A stretch of DNA of 39,252 nt, from positions 1 to 39,252 of the forward strand of contig JALSKZ010000065.1 of NCBI GenBank assembly GCA_026988575.1, read 5' to 3'. Shown here in pieces: positions 27,219 to 35,977 of this stretch. A program made the position numbers and the translations under genes. The stretch comes from Thermodesulfobacteriales bacterium. GTDB lineage: Bacteria > Desulfobacterota > Thermodesulfobacteria > Thermodesulfobacteriales > Thermodesulfatatoraceae. Every line of letters begins with the position of its first letter. Position 1 is the first letter of the stretch. The notes below the pieces were generated by a model. That model searched no databases. It worked only from the letters and a program-made list of their open reading frames with translations, and was not told where the DNA came from.

Positions 27219-27383
27219 ATGCAAAAATTCAAGTGTTCGGTCTGTGGTTATGTTTACGAACCAGAAGTAGGAGACCCTGTAGGAGGCATACCAGCGGGGA
27301 CAAAGTTCGAAGATCTACCTCCTGATTGGGTATGTCCAGTATGTGGGGCCACCAAAGAGGCCTTTTCACCGGTAGAAGAATAA
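27219..27383 (+). CDS. Rubredoxin
   Basis: A 54-residue iron protein for one-electron transfer in the cytoplasm. The four iron ligands are C6 and C9 (CSVCGY) and C39 and C42 (CPVCGA), with the usual [15 protein letters not shown] segment. AAAGGAG lies before the ATG. It is separated by only 18 bases from the cytochrome gene and shares its promoter. Rubredoxin commonly serves oxygen or peroxide reductases in anaerobes; the direct partner is not visible, because the cytochrome is exported. Confidence 0.97.
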   Translation: MQKFKCSVCGYVYEPEVGDPVGGIPAGTKFEDLPPDWVCPVCGATKEAFSPVEE

Positions 27384-27401
27384 ATGCAAAGGGGGTTTTT
27401 C

Positions 27402-28745
27402 ATGAACAGATATATCTATTTGGGCTTTTTATTATTTATAGGCCTTTTGTTTTTGGGGTCTGAAGGCTTTGGCGCAGAAATGGGCCAGTTTCGCTACAAA
27501 GACTTTAAGAAGCCTACCAAGTGTGGCACCTGCCACCGCGGAATATACCAAGAATGGAAAGCAAGCATGATGGCCCATTCCTTTAGTCACCGTTGGGATG
27601 AAGTAGAGTATTTCCAGCTTGCCTTAAGACACGCCCAAAAAGAACCCAAAGTGGCGGGAGTCAAAGCGGGCTGTGTTGCCTGCCACAGCCCTTTGGCCTT
27701 TTTGGCCGGTGATATCCCTCCCAAACCAGTAGCCGCAGAGACCCGGGCCAATGAAGGTGTATCCTGTGAAGTGTGTCATAATATCCGCGGCACCACCGAA
27801 GCGGAACCTTACAACTTCAGTTTTATTATCAAACCGGGCAAGACCAAAGTCGGCCCCCGGAGCGATGCCAAACCCATGGGGCACAAAGTGGAGGCCTCTT
27901 CGTTCATAAAGTCCGCCAAGTTTTGTGCCACCTGTCACGACGAGGCCAGTCCGTACGGGGCCTGGGTAAAAGAAACTTATCGGGAATGGAAGGCAGGACC
28001 TTACGCCAAAGAGGGCGTCACTTGTCAGGACTGTCACATGTATCGCGCTCCAGGTAAGGCCGCCCTTATGGGACCTAAACGTCCTGATCTGGCCCATCAC
28101 GTATTTCACGGCTCCCACAGCCCCACAAAGTTAGCCGGAGCCGTAGACCTTGCTCTCTATAGCAACAAACACGTAGTCTCCCCGGGAGACACCGTTAAGA
28201 TAAGGGCCCAACTCTTTAACGGCAAAGTGGGGCACATGATCCCCTCGGGATCCACCGAAGAGCGTATGCTCTGGCTAGAAGTATGGGCCGTAGACGCCAC
28301 CGGCCAAAAATGGGCCCTCCCCGTAGATCGTAAAGGGTTTCCGGGAGAAGAATACACCATCGCTGACCCCAAGGCCCTGGCTTACCAGGCCATCGGCGAA
28401 ATAATGGAGATCCCCGGCTTCAAAGGGCTCAAACGCGACGGAGACCTGCCCGCTGGGGCCCGTATCTTTCGTAAACCCTTTTTTGATCCCAAAGGGCGCA
28501 TGACTATTTGCCAGTGGTACACAGCCAAAAATGATCTGGTGGATTATCGCATCGGTCCGCGACAGACCCGCATTGAAACCTATACCTGGCAAATACCCCA
28601 AAATGTCCGCGGCCCCATCACCATTAAGGCCTATATTTATTATGCACAAGTCCCCAGTTCGGTAGGAAAATTCCTCAAACTCCCTGCCGACGAGTACAAA
28701 CCTATTCTGGTAAACGAGGCTACGCTTAGCTTGACCACAGAATAA
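27402..28745 (+). CDS. Exported five-haem c-type cytochrome
   Basis: A 447-residue periplasmic protein with a signal peptide (about 1-25, ending near GFGA). Five CxxCH haem sites are seen, at C41, C91, C122, C175 and C208. The pattern resembles the cytochrome c-554/multihaem family. The C-terminal 200 residues carry no haem and look like a beta-rich domain. The ATG at 27402 is preferred over the one at 27384, because GGGGG lies before it and a cleaner signal peptide follows. It likely carries electrons in periplasmic respiration. The substrate is unknown. Confidence 0.9.
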   Translation: MNRYIYLGFLLFIGLLFLGSEGFGAEMGQFRYKDFKKPTKCGTCHRGIYQEWKASMMAHSFSHRWDEVEYFQLALRHAQKEPKVAGVKAGCVACHSPLAFLAGDIPPKPVAAETRANEGVSCEVCHNIRGTTEAEPYNFSFIIKPGKTKVGPRSDAKPMGHKVEASSFIKSAKFCATCHDEASPYGAWVKETYREWKAGPYAKEGVTCQDCHMYRAPGKAALMGPKRPDLAHHVFHGSHSPTKLAGAVDLALYSNKHVVSPGDTVKIRAQLFNGKVGHMIPSGSTEERMLWLEVWAVDATGQKWALPVDRKGFPGEEYTIADPKALAYQAIGEIMEIPGFKGLKRDGDLPAGARIFRKPFFDPKGRMTICQWYTAKNDLVDYRIGPRQTRIETYTWQIPQNVRGPITIKAYIYYAQVPSSVGKFLKLPADEYKPILVNEATLSLTTE

Positions 28746-28754
28746 GTTAAATAA

Positions 28755-28777
28755 AAGGGGGCCCCTCTGGCCCCCCT
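28755..28777. terminator. Shared bidirectional terminator between the cytochrome gene and prfB
   Basis: GGGGGCC (28757-28763) and GGCCCCC (28769-28775) form a 7-bp GC stem with a 5-base loop. On the minus strand TTTTATTT follows directly, and the prfB stop is next to it, so it is a good prfB terminator. On the plus strand the tail is TTATCCTTT, so it may also stop the cytochrome transcript. Confidence 0.7.
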
Positions 28778-29929
28778 TATCCTTTCGCGCCTGAAGAATC
28801 TTGGAGTTTCCCTTGCGCGCGGGCCAAGTGGTAGGCGTGAATAAACTCGTCAAGGGCCCCATCCAGTACGGCCTCTATGTTACCAACTTCTATCCCCGTG
28901 CGATGGTCTTTTATAAGGCGATAAGGATGAAGTACGTAGGAACGTATCTGACTACCCCAGGCTATTTCTTTTTTCTCGCCGTAAAGTTTTTGCCGCTCTT
29001 CTTCACGTTTGTGTCGTTCAAGCTCGTAGAGACGGGCCCGCAATATTTTTAAGGCTATGGCCTTATTGCGGTGTTGCGAACGTTCATTCTGACACTGTAC
29101 CACCAACCCGGTAGGTATATGGGTAATGCGTACGGCACTTTCGGTCTTATTAACGTGCTGGCCACCATGGCCGCTGGCCCGCATGGTCTCAATGCGTAGA
29201 TCCTCCGGGCGAATTTCGATTTGGATATCGTCTTCTACCTCGGGAATCACCGAAACCGAGGCAAAAGAGGTATGTCGCCGGGCACTGGCATCAAAGGGTG
29301 AAATACGCACCAGGCGATGGATACCAGCCTCGGCCTTCAGGTGCCCATAAGCATAGGGGCCTTCCACCATGAAGGTTACTGATTTTATTCCCGCTTCCTC
29401 CCCAGGGAGGAGATCAATAAGGCGGGTCCGATAACCGTGTTTTTCCGCCCAGCGAAGATACATACGCAGGAGCATCTCGACCCAATCTTGGGCCTCGGTG
29501 CCCCCGGCACCAGCATGGATGGTAACAATGGCGTTGGATAGGTCGTGTCTTTCAGACAAAAAGAGCTTTATCTCTTCGTTTTCTACTTTTGTCGAAAGGT
29601 CTTTGAGACGCGCCACCACTTCGCTCAAGACTTTTTCGTCATCTTCTTCCACCGCGAGTTCAAAGAGCACTTTTACGTCTTCGAATTCCCTTTCCAACTC
29701 CTCCCATGAGGCCAAAAGTTCCGTCAACCGGGCCCGTTCGCGCATTACATCGCGCGCTTCAGGACTTTCCCAAAAACCTTGCTGGAGCATCTTTTTGTCT
29801 AACTCAGCTAGGCGTATACGTTGGGCCTCTGGATCAAAGACACCTCCTTAACGTAGCCAAACGAGAGGCTATCTTTTCTATTTCGTTCCTCACCTCTGCT
29901 GGGTGCAAGGTTGTCTTATTGTCCACCAT
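28777..29929 (-). CDS. prfB: Peptide chain release factor 2, expressed through a +1 programmed frameshift
   Basis: Class I release factor recognising UGA and UAA. RF2 signatures are present: the SPF recognition tripeptide in ISPFDASARRHTSF and the GGQ motif GGQHVNKTESAVR. The complete reading starts at ATG 29929, with AGGAGG upstream. It runs 31 codons to Leu (CTT) before an in-frame TGA at 29836-29834, then shifts +1 to GAT and continues to 28777. This gives about 383 residues. The start lies inside the lnt 3' end (14-base overlap). An annotation from 29790 would miss the first 46 residues. Confidence 0.95.
29834..29848 (-). promoter_or_regulatory. Autoregulatory +1 frameshift site of prfB
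   Basis: Read on the minus strand: AGGAGG (29848-29843), three bases (TGT), then CTTTGA (29839-29834). This is the known prfB arrangement of an internal Shine-Dalgarno, a slippery CUU and an in-frame UGA. Low RF2 lets the ribosome shift and make more RF2. Confidence 0.95.
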
Positions 29930-31412
29930 AACGACCTCCTACTACAGATTTCCAAAGCGCTGGTAGTATCAAAACGAGATAAAAAAACGGAAGATACGAT
30001 CCGTAGCGCGTATACCAGGTCAAATATGATAGAAATTTTGCTTCTGCACAAGGGGTGGAGGTCTTTTCCAGGGCCGTGGCGCATACAATTTGGCCGGTAG
30101 GGGCGATGACGCCGGAGATCCCTGTATTGGCACATCTTATTAGGTAGCGTCTATTCTCCACGGCTCGAAAGACCGCGGCCTCAAAGTGTTGATAAGGGCC
30201 TGCGCTACGGCCAAACCAGGCATCATTGGTGACCACCACCAACATGGTAGCCCCTTGCAAGACCCTCTTCCGGGCCAGGTGAGGGAAAACGCTCTCAAAA
30301 CAGATAAGAGGGCCAAAGACTTTCCCCGGGGCCAGGACCAAAGGACTACCCTTCGGCCCAGGGCTGTAATCCCCTGAAGCCACGGCAAAAGTACGCATAA
30401 AGGGTAACTCTTTTTCCAAAGGGATATACTCCCCAAAGGGTACCAGGTGCTGTTTATCGTAAACCCCTAAAATCTTGCCTTTATCAACCAAAAACAGGCT
30501 ATTGTATATGGAAAGTTTACCGTGGGTCAAAACAGCCCGCGGGGCCCCAAACATTAAAGGTACCCCAAGGCTTTTACTCCACCTTAAAAAATCTCTTCCA
30601 ACCCTGGTACTTGGAGAAAAATAAAAGGGAAGTGCTGTCTCAGGCCACACAATAAGCCCGGGCCTTTTAGTTAAAGTCTTTAATGTCAATTTTTGATAGA
30701 GGCGTAGGGTCTTTTGCTGAAAAGAAGCGTCCCATTTTATGTCCTGTGGGATATTGCCCTGAATCAGCCCCACCCTCAGGCCGTTACCACCCCAAGAGGT
30801 ATGGAGGCGATGCTGGCCATAACAAAACACTAAAACGACCAAAAACACGGTAAAGACGACCAAACGCAGGGCCTCTCTGCCGTAATTGAGCAGGGCAAAC
30901 AGGGCGTAATTTATCCAGAACACCAGGAAAGACACCAAATAGACACCACCAATATCGGCCACTTGAATAAAGCCCAAACAGGGGGCCAGGGCCTGACCTG
31001 CAAAGCCCCAGGGGAAACCAGTGAAGGCATAAGTACGTAAATATTCAGCAAGGGTCATAAAGGCAGCCCAACACAGCGCAGCCGAAAACGAAGGGGACAA
31101 AGTGGAAAGCCTTGCGTTCAGCCAGAAAGCACCCCCCCAGAATGTGGCTAAGTAGAACGCCAAAAGGGCCAATACTCCGCAAGAAGCAAGAAAGGCCAGC
31201 CCCCCAAAGTGGGTCATGACCCCGATCAACCAGTAAAGTAGGCCGTAAAAGTAGACCCCTCCCGCCAGGAAAGACAACTTAAAGGGTTGGCCATAGCGTT
31301 TTACAGCCCAAAGTAACGGCACAAAGGCCCCAAAGGCCCCCATATAGAGCCCAAATTTGGGCTGACTAAGGATGAGAACCAACCCCGAGATAAAGGCCAA
31401 AAGATATCTCAT
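29916..31412 (-). CDS. lnt: Apolipoprotein N-acyltransferase
   Basis: A 498-residue inner-membrane enzyme adding the third acyl chain to lipoproteins. The N-terminal half has about six to eight membrane helices. The C-terminal half is a nitrilase-like domain with a catalytic Glu in WPETALPF, a Lys in YDKQHLVPFGEY and a Cys in ICFES. A final hydrophobic helix lies near the C-terminus. The start overlaps the corC stop as ATGA, a common corC-lnt arrangement, and the end overlaps the prfB start. Confidence 0.95.
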   Translation of the reverse strand: MRYLLAFISGLVLILSQPKFGLYMGAFGAFVPLLWAVKRYGQPFKLSFLAGGVYFYGLLYWLIGVMTHFGGLAFLASCGVLALLAFYLATFWGGAFWLNARLSTLSPSFSAALCWAAFMTLAEYLRTYAFTGFPWGFAGQALAPCLGFIQVADIGGVYLVSFLVFWINYALFALLNYGREALRLVVFTVFLVVLVFCYGQHRLHTSWGGNGLRVGLIQGNIPQDIKWDASFQQKTLRLYQKLTLKTLTKRPGLIVWPETALPFYFSPSTRVGRDFLRWSKSLGVPLMFGAPRAVLTHGKLSIYNSLFLVDKGKILGVYDKQHLVPFGEYIPLEKELPFMRTFAVASGDYSPGPKGSPLVLAPGKVFGPLICFESVFPHLARKRVLQGATMLVVVTNDAWFGRSAGPYQHFEAAVFRAVENRRYLIRCANTGISGVIAPTGQIVCATALEKTSTPCAEAKFLSYLTWYTRYGSYLPFFYLVLILPALWKSVVGGRYGGQ

Positions 31413-32224
31413 GACAGGCGGCGGAAACGAATCTTTTCGATAAAACGTTCGTTGGCCGAAAGGATTTCGATCTCTATATCTTTAAAGCTGAATCTTTCTC
31501 CCGGGGCGGGAATCTTCCCAAGCTCAGACAGGATAAAACCACCTATGGTCTCGTAGTTACCCCTAGGAAGGGTAAGGCCTAAAAAGCGCTCCAGCTCATC
31601 TATACGGGTAGTCCCTTCGGCCAAATACCATCCCTCTCGATCACGCTCAAACTCCGTCCCCTCTTCACCTATGATGTCTTGCAGTATATCTTGAAGGGTG
31701 ACTAACCCGGTTACCACCCCCATTTCGTCTATAACCACCGCTATCTGCTCACGCCTTCGACGGAATTCTTTCAGTAGTTCACGCACCTTTTTTGTCTCTG
31801 GTATGACATAGGCCTGGCGCAGGATGGCCCTTAAATTCAAGTTTTTTGGATGATCTCTACAAAAGCACAATAGGTCTTTTACGTGCAAAATACCCAAAAT
31901 ATGGTCCAAATCTCTTTCATAGACAGGATAACGTGTATGAGGGTGCTTACTGACCAGGTCAATAAGCTGCGCAAAGGGCATCTTTATCTCCACAGCCACG
32001 ATATCCTTCCGGGGGATCATCACTTCGCGTACGGCCACATTGCGAAAATGGACGATGTTTACGATCATCTCCCCTTCTTCAGGGGAGATGAGCCCTTTTT
32101 CTTCCCCTTCGTCTACCAATTCGGCAATCTCTTCGGTAAATTCCGCCGCCTCTTCTTCAGGAGACTTTTCAAATAGCCCCTTAAAGATCTTAGAAAGCAG
32201 TCCTTTTCCTTCTTCTCTATCCAT
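31409..32224 (-). CDS. CorC-type CBS-domain protein
   Basis: A protein of 271 residues: an acidic N-terminal segment (EEEAAEFTEEIAELVDE), a CBS pair (VREVMIPRKDIVAVEI and RREQIAVVIDEMGVVTGLVT) and a C-terminal CorC_HlyC domain. It has no membrane helices, unlike the larger DUF21 versions. CorC proteins are linked with Mg/Co efflux or membrane transport. The ATG at 32224 is chosen; the frame can be extended seven codons upstream without a ribosome site. It overlaps lnt by four bases. Confidence 0.92.
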   Translation of the reverse strand: MDREEGKGLLSKIFKGLFEKSPEEEAAEFTEEIAELVDEGEEKGLISPEEGEMIVNIVHFRNVAVREVMIPRKDIVAVEIKMPFAQLIDLVSKHPHTRYPVYERDLDHILGILHVKDLLCFCRDHPKNLNLRAILRQAYVIPETKKVRELLKEFRRRREQIAVVIDEMGVVTGLVTLQDILQDIIGEEGTEFERDREGWYLAEGTTRIDELERFLGLTLPRGNYETIGGFILSELGKIPAPGERFSFKDIEIEILSANERFIEKIRFRRLS

Positions 32225-32268
32225 AAGCCCCACTATAACAAGCAATCTTTTAGTAATTCAAACTCGGC

Positions 32269-33408
32269 TCATACCAGTCGGGCCTGGATCTGGTTAGCCA
32301 CCAACAGGCCCGGAAAGGTAAAGCGCAAACAATCACCTTTCCATTCTAGAAAACCCGCTCTTATTAAGAAATCCAAATCCTCCCCGTAATAGAGGCGCAA
32401 ATCATAACCAAAACGTTGCTTCAATTCCGGTGCAGAAACCCCCTCCAACAAACGCAAACCCAATACCACTGCCTCTCGAAAACGGGCCTCTAAAGAGAGC
32501 CTTTCCTCTTCTCGCGGGGGAAAGACCCCTTGGTGCAAGGCCTTTAAGTAGCTTTTAAGGTCTGAAATATTTTTGTAGCGTGTACCCAAGACATCAGAGG
32601 CCGCCGCCGGGCCTAATCCCAAAAACGGCCGTGCCTGCCAGTAGAACAAATTATGTTTTGCTTGATACCCTGGACGGGCGTAATTTGATATCTCGTAATG
32701 GCTAAAGCCCTTTTTCTCCAGCTCCTGGTGAATCAAATAGTACATATCCACTATTTCCTCTTCGGGTAAAGGGGAAATACGGCCGGCCAGCATCTCGTGG
32801 TGTAAACGGGTCCCAGGCTCAAAGGTAAGTTCGTAAAAAGAAAGGTGTGGGATACCCAGAGACAATAGGCTCTTAAGCTCTTTTCTTAGAGTCTTTAAAG
32901 TTTGACCAGGCCAGGCAAAGATCAAGTCCAGGGATATGTTTTCAAAACCGGCCTGGCAAGCCAGGTCTATGGCCTGCAAGATATCCCTTATTTGATGCCT
33001 ACGGCCTAGGATTTTTAACCCCCTCGGGTCAAGACTCTGGGCCCCTAAACTCAACCGATTAAAACCCAGCTCACGATAAGCCTTAAGCTTAGAAAGGGTT
33101 AATCCTTCGGGGTTGGCTTCTATGGTGCACTCCTGGGGAAAAAAATCTAACTCCCGAGACAAGACCCGCAAGACTTCTTGGTAAAAAGAAGGCTCCAAGA
33201 GCGATGGAGTGCCTCCGCCCACATAAAAGGTCACAAAGCGATATTGGGAGACCCTTTGCGTCCAAAGTCTGATTTCTTCTCTTAAGGCCTTTAAATAAAG
33301 CGGGACTAAATCCAGGGCGTTGGGCACCGAATAGAAAGAACAATAAAGGCATTTGGCCTGACAAAAGGGCACATGTAGATATAAAGCCGCCTCTATTTTT
33401 TGCCCCAT
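32269..33408 (-). CDS. hemW: HemW, radical SAM haem chaperone (formerly HemN-like)
   Basis: A 379-residue radical SAM protein. The cluster motif CQAKCLYC (CxxxCxxC) is near the N-terminus, GGGTPSLL follows, and the haem-binding motif HNxxYW is present as HNLFYW. These favour HemW, which delivers haem to apo-proteins, over true coproporphyrinogen oxidase HemN. The start at 33408 overlaps the hyuB end by 16 bases, with GGAGG just before it. Useful for a cell making multihaem cytochromes, though not linked to the cytochrome gene here. Confidence 0.92.
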   Translation of the reverse strand: MGQKIEAALYLHVPFCQAKCLYCSFYSVPNALDLVPLYLKALREEIRLWTQRVSQYRFVTFYVGGGTPSLLEPSFYQEVLRVLSRELDFFPQECTIEANPEGLTLSKLKAYRELGFNRLSLGAQSLDPRGLKILGRRHQIRDILQAIDLACQAGFENISLDLIFAWPGQTLKTLRKELKSLLSLGIPHLSFYELTFEPGTRLHHEMLAGRISPLPEEEIVDMYYLIHQELEKKGFSHYEISNYARPGYQAKHNLFYWQARPFLGLGPAAASDVLGTRYKNISDLKSYLKALHQGVFPPREEERLSLEARFREAVVLGLRLLEGVSAPELKQRFGYDLRLYYGEDLDFLIRAGFLEWKGDCLRFTFPGLLVANQIQARLV

Positions 33409-34949
33409 CCACCTCCACCAGGGGTGCGAATTTCTATCACGTCTCCAGGGCCGACTTCCAGGGTAACTTTACCAGGCAAAATCCGCTTTTTCCTTTGGGT
33501 GTAAAGGATATTTTGACCTCGGCGGCCGGCCTTTCCTCCCATGAGCCCGTAAGGGGCAAAACGGCGCCGCTCCGAAAGGATGGTCACCGTGGCCGGGGCC
33601 AAAAAACGCACCCTGCGTACTAAGCCATCTCCGCCTCTAAATAGCCCACTGCCCCCTGAACGGGCCCGTAACCCATACTTTTCTACCAAAACGGGGAAAT
33701 CCCTCTCCAAGGCCTCCACTGGTGTATTAAGGGTGTTGGTCATGTGGGTGTGCACCCCAGAGAGTCCAGGTAGACCCGGACGTGCTCCCATACCCCCACC
33801 AATGGTCTCGTAATAGGTAAACACCTTACTTTGGTGCACGCCTCCAAAAGCCAGGTTATTCATGGACCCACAGGAGGCCGCGGGTATCTCTTCGGGCAGG
33901 GCCTGGGCCAGGGCTCCCAAAACGACATCCACCACGCGTTGAGAAGTCTCTACGTTGCCTGCAGCCACCGGGGCAGGATACAAGGCGTCTAAAACGCTAC
34001 CCGGTTGAGTAAGGATCTTTAAGGGATAAAAGGCTCCCTGGTTTTGAGGTATCTCTCCCCGGGCTAGAGAAAAAAATACATAATATACCGCCGCACAGGT
34101 AACGGCCCTTACCGCATTTAAACCGGTCTCTACCTGGGGCGCAGAATTTCTAAAGTCTAGGACGACGTGATCATCCTTTATGTGCAATTTTAAGTGAATA
34201 GGAATCGGAAGCTTGTTTAGACCGTCATCGTCCAGATAATCTTCAAAAAGATAGGTTCCCTTGGGTATGTCCCGAATTAGCTGTTCCATAAGACGAGAAG
34301 CGTAAGAAAAAAGCAGGGAAAAACGGCTCTGGAGATAGGCCAAGCCGTAACGATCTGTTAGTTCTCTAAGGCGCACTTCTCCCCTCTTGAGCGCGGCAAT
34401 TTGGGCCCTAAGATCCCCCTCTCTCTCTTCAGGGTTGCGCACCTGGGACATAAACCATTTCCAAAATTTGTGGTCTAATAAGCCGGCCTTATATAATTTA
34501 CGCGGCTTAATAAGCACCCCTTCCTCTTCAATGTGGGTCGCCAAGGGCATAGAGCCCGGGGTCTGGCCCCCCACGTCGGCGTGGTGGGCCCGCACAGTAA
34601 GGAAAAAAGCCAGTTCTTGCCCCAAAAAAACGGGCTTAATAAGGGTAATGTCTGGTAGATGTGTTCCCCCAGCATAAGGGTCATTGGTAATGATGATATC
34701 GTCTGGCTCAAACTCCACGGCCTTTCGTACCGCAGCCAGGGTATGAGGCATAGCCCCCAGGTGCACCGGAATATGGGCCGCCTGGGCCAAAAGTCTGCCC
34801 TCCCCATCAAAAATAGCACAAGAAAAATCTCTTCTTTCTTTAATATTGGGAGAAAAAGCAGATTTTTGGAGCACAATACCCATCTCTTCGGCAACTGCGG
34901 AAAATAATGCCTCAAATATAGTTATTTCTACCTCTTCACGCCTCAACAT
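33393..34949 (-). CDS. Hydantoinase B/oxoprolinase-like subunit
   Basis: A 518-residue HyuB-family protein, the ATP-dependent hydantoin or oxoproline hydrolase B subunit. Signatures are KERRDFSCAIFDGEGRLLAQ, HIPVHLGAMP, NDPYAGGTHLPDI and the C-terminal GGGGWGK. In characterised enzymes it acts with the HyuA subunit, normally encoded next to it; here the adjacent genes are an HD hydrolase and HemW, and no hyuA is in the window. The start overlaps the HD gene by seven bases. The substrate is unknown (hydantoin, oxoproline or acetone/acetophenone-type compounds). Confidence 0.9.
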   Translation of the reverse strand: MLRREEVEITIFEALFSAVAEEMGIVLQKSAFSPNIKERRDFSCAIFDGEGRLLAQAAHIPVHLGAMPHTLAAVRKAVEFEPDDIIITNDPYAGGTHLPDITLIKPVFLGQELAFFLTVRAHHADVGGQTPGSMPLATHIEEEGVLIKPRKLYKAGLLDHKFWKWFMSQVRNPEEREGDLRAQIAALKRGEVRLRELTDRYGLAYLQSRFSLLFSYASRLMEQLIRDIPKGTYLFEDYLDDDGLNKLPIPIHLKLHIKDDHVVLDFRNSAPQVETGLNAVRAVTCAAVYYVFFSLARGEIPQNQGAFYPLKILTQPGSVLDALYPAPVAAGNVETSQRVVDVVLGALAQALPEEIPAASCGSMNNLAFGGVHQSKVFTYYETIGGGMGARPGLPGLSGVHTHMTNTLNTPVEALERDFPVLVEKYGLRARSGGSGLFRGGDGLVRRVRFLAPATVTILSERRRFAPYGLMGGKAGRRGQNILYTQRKKRILPGKVTLEVGPGDVIEIRTPGGGGWGKK

Positions 34950-35596
34950 AACCCAGCTACCTCTTTATTTAGGCGTCTGAAAAATTCCTCCATAAACCGA
35001 AAGCGCTCCTCGGCCAACCGGCGTCCCTCTTCCGTGAGCATACAATCTTTTATTTTACAGAGCTTGGTCTTAAATTCCCGCCAAGCAGTGTCTTCTGGTC
35101 CGTAAGGTTGGGTTTTGGTCAAGTCTACCTCGGGATTATGTAACCTAGCCCCCACCTCACCGGCGAAGAGAAAGGCCCGCCCGATACCCACGGCACCCAG
35201 GGCATCAAGTTTGTCGGCATCAAACAACACCTTTGCCTCCAGGCTTTCGGGCCTCCTGGAGCTACGAAAACGATGCGTCTCAATGGCGTGCACCACAGCC
35301 TTAATAAAGTCAGGAGGCAGATTATAGCGACTAAGGATCTGGTGGGCCAACTTGGCCCCAAAAGCCGCATGACACACCGCACCCTGGCTACGTTGTTCTT
35401 CTCCCCGTCCAATATCATGGAGCAGGGCAGCCACCCTTACTACCTCTAGATTGGCCCCCTCGCTTCGGGCCAATCGTTCCGCCAGGGCCAAGACCCTTTG
35501 CACATGGTCCCAACGGTGACTGGAACCGTTTGCCTCATAAATGCCCCGGGCCTCTTCCACCAAGGCCTGCCATATTTTGGGGGTAATTACCTTCAT
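34943..35596 (-). CDS. HD-domain phosphohydrolase
   Basis: A 217-residue cytoplasmic protein with an HD fold. Metal ligands are visible: His in SSHRWDHVQRV, HD in ALLHDIGRG, His in VVHAIETHRF and Asp in LFDADKLDALG. The substrate is unknown; the family includes nucleotide hydrolases and RNA-related enzymes. It is the first gene of the run HD-hyuB-hemW-corC-lnt-prfB. Confidence 0.88.
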   Translation of the reverse strand: MKVITPKIWQALVEEARGIYEANGSSHRWDHVQRVLALAERLARSEGANLEVVRVAALLHDIGRGEEQRSQGAVCHAAFGAKLAHQILSRYNLPPDFIKAVVHAIETHRFRSSRRPESLEAKVLFDADKLDALGAVGIGRAFLFAGEVGARLHNPEVDLTKTQPYGPEDTAWREFKTKLCKIKDCMLTEEGRRLAEERFRFMEEFFRRLNKEVAGLC

Positions 35597-35646
35597 AGGA
35601 CTTTACCTAGACTCAAAAATCGCTGAGCTTAAAGCTTTAACCAGGA

Positions 35647-35674
35647 ATCATACCGAATTATTCTCTTAGCCCAA
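35647..35674 (-). promoter_or_regulatory. Possible promoter of the HD-hyuB-hemW run
   Basis: On the minus strand, TTGGGC (35674-35669), 16 bases and TATGAT (35652-35647), the latter preceded by GG. The -35 is weak. Confidence 0.28.
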
Positions 35675-35833
35675 AAGGGCTTAAGGTACGCAAAATTTTA
35701 GCACGAAAAGACGCGGGGCCAAAATGTGCGTTAATGGGTGTCAAAAAACGAAACTAAACCAATCTTTTAAAGGGGCGCGCGGGCGTACAAGTCACCTGCA
35801 ATGACATGGTGTAAATGGGCGAGGGGCTATGGG

Positions 35834-35896
35834 TGATCAGTGAGCAGTGAGCAGTGATCAGTGATCAGTGATCACTGAGCTGGGAGCTGGGAGCGG
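35834..35896. repeat. Heptamer tandem repeat
   Basis: Nine consecutive 7-base units: TGATCAG, TGAGCAG twice, TGATCAG twice, TGATCAC, TGAGCTG, GGAGCTG, GGAGCGG. The units drift toward the right end. A simple-sequence repeat between genes, not a CRISPR. Confidence 0.85.
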
Positions 35897-35977
35897 TCCG
35901 GGTTTTAGACTGTGGGTGTCACAAAAAGCAGGCCTTCTTACGGGTGACGCTTTGACGAACAAAAAGGCTTCCTTTAA

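Larger units (their letters stand above)
35597..35977. other. Gene-free stretch between the HD gene and the clostripain gene
   Basis: A stretch of 381 bases without a supported gene. It holds the upstream region of the HD-hyuB-hemW run, a short AAGCCC/GGGCT stem around 35665-35685, the heptamer repeat at 35834-35896, and the 3' side of the clostripain gene, with a weak AAAGG/CCTTT hairpin followed by T near 35960. I saw nothing else clear. Confidence 0.5.

Noticed and set aside
35834-35896. CRISPR array
   Set aside because: Seven-base units without spacers, so a simple tandem repeat.
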